From: Deltaproteobacteria bacterium
GTDB lineage: Bacteria > Desulfobacterota > Desulfobacteria > Desulfobacterales > JAUVVS01
Assembly: GCA_030604545.1 (NCBI GenBank)
Contig: JAUVVS010000110.1
Location: 1-6,830 of the forward strand
Length of the DNA: 6,830 nucleotides
Reading direction: 5' to 3'
The translations under genes were made by a program, and so were the position numbers. The first letter of the stretch is position 1, and the number at the start of each line of letters is the position of its first letter. A model generated the notes under the pieces. The model was given only the letters and a program-made list of their open reading frames with translations, was not told where the DNA came from and did no database searches. Shown piece by piece: positions 6,799 through 6,830 of the stretch.

Positions 6799-6830
6799 TT
6801 GATGAATTCGACTTTTTACGAATTCATCAA
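6799..6830. repeat. Perfect palindrome with 12-bp arms at the window end
   Basis: TTGATGAATTCG (6799-6810) and CGAATTCATCAA (6819-6830) are exact complements around the 8-nt loop ACTTTTTA. The loop plus the first bases of the right arm repeat the ACTTTTTAC seen at 6703-6711. The palindrome may extend past the window. Confidence 0.8.

Larger units (their letters stand above)
6676..6828. repeat. MITE-like intergenic element with terminal inverted repeats and inward heptad arrays
   Basis: A 153-bp stretch is bounded by imperfect 18-bp terminal inverted repeats: GATGGTCTCGTAAAAAGT at 6676-6693, and at 6811-6828 a sequence whose complement is GATGAATTCGTAAAAAGT (15 of 18 identical). Inside are two heptad arrays in opposite orientation and a local GTAAAAAGT/ACTTTTTAC hairpin. 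No transposase or coding frame is present, so if mobile it would be non-autonomous. No clear target-site duplication is visible, and the window ends just after the element, so the true right end is uncertain. Similar GTAAAAAGTC-type intergenic repeats are familiar to me from Desulfobacterales genomes, from memory only. Confidence 0.65.

Overview
The window looks like a chromosomal segment of a moderately AT-rich Gram-negative bacterium. It most resembles the Desulfobacterales and related sulfate-reducing 'deltaproteobacteria'. This rests on three things: a PSP1/RicT gene directly followed by metG, a one-zinc methionyl-tRNA synthetase with a fused C-terminal tRNA-binding domain, and AT-rich repeat-laden intergenic regions. 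The assignment comes from recalled family patterns, not from a search. All genes are on the + strand.

Layout: (1) 1-648 is the 3' part of a RicT (YaaT, PSP1-domain) gene whose start lies before the window. (2) 654-2576 is metG, complete, with its ribosome binding site inside the end of ricT, so the two are probably co-transcribed and translationally coupled. (3) 2577-2827 is a 251-bp intergenic region with no clear intrinsic terminator. It holds a repeat element in which 7-bp-phased arms in opposite orientations flank a very GC-rich imperfect palindrome. (4) 2828-6586 is one very large gene (1252 aa) for a divergent GlmS-like protein: a class II glutamine amidotransferase domain followed by two SIS sugar-isomerase domains. 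It has an unusual ~51-residue leader before the catalytic Cys, a ~150-residue insertion inside the glutaminase domain, and a ~320-residue C-terminal extension that I do not recognise. (5) 6587-6830 is non-coding and ends in a second, MITE-like repeat element with terminal inverted repeats, inward-facing heptad arrays and a perfect 12-bp-arm palindrome that ends at the last base of the window.

ricT and metG form a housekeeping pair (RNA processing or cell-fate factor, and tRNA charging). The large gene is separated from them by the repeat element and may be an independent unit concerned with amino-sugar formation. The sequence does not tie it functionally to metG.

The most unusual content is the large GlmS-like protein, which keeps the glutaminase and isomerase catalytic residues but has a changed sugar-site Ser, no canonical C-terminal tail and three extra segments, together with the two heptad-phased intergenic elements, whose repeat units differ by a single base (GATTTAA and GTTTTAA). 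I see no CRISPR array, tRNA, rRNA or transposase gene.
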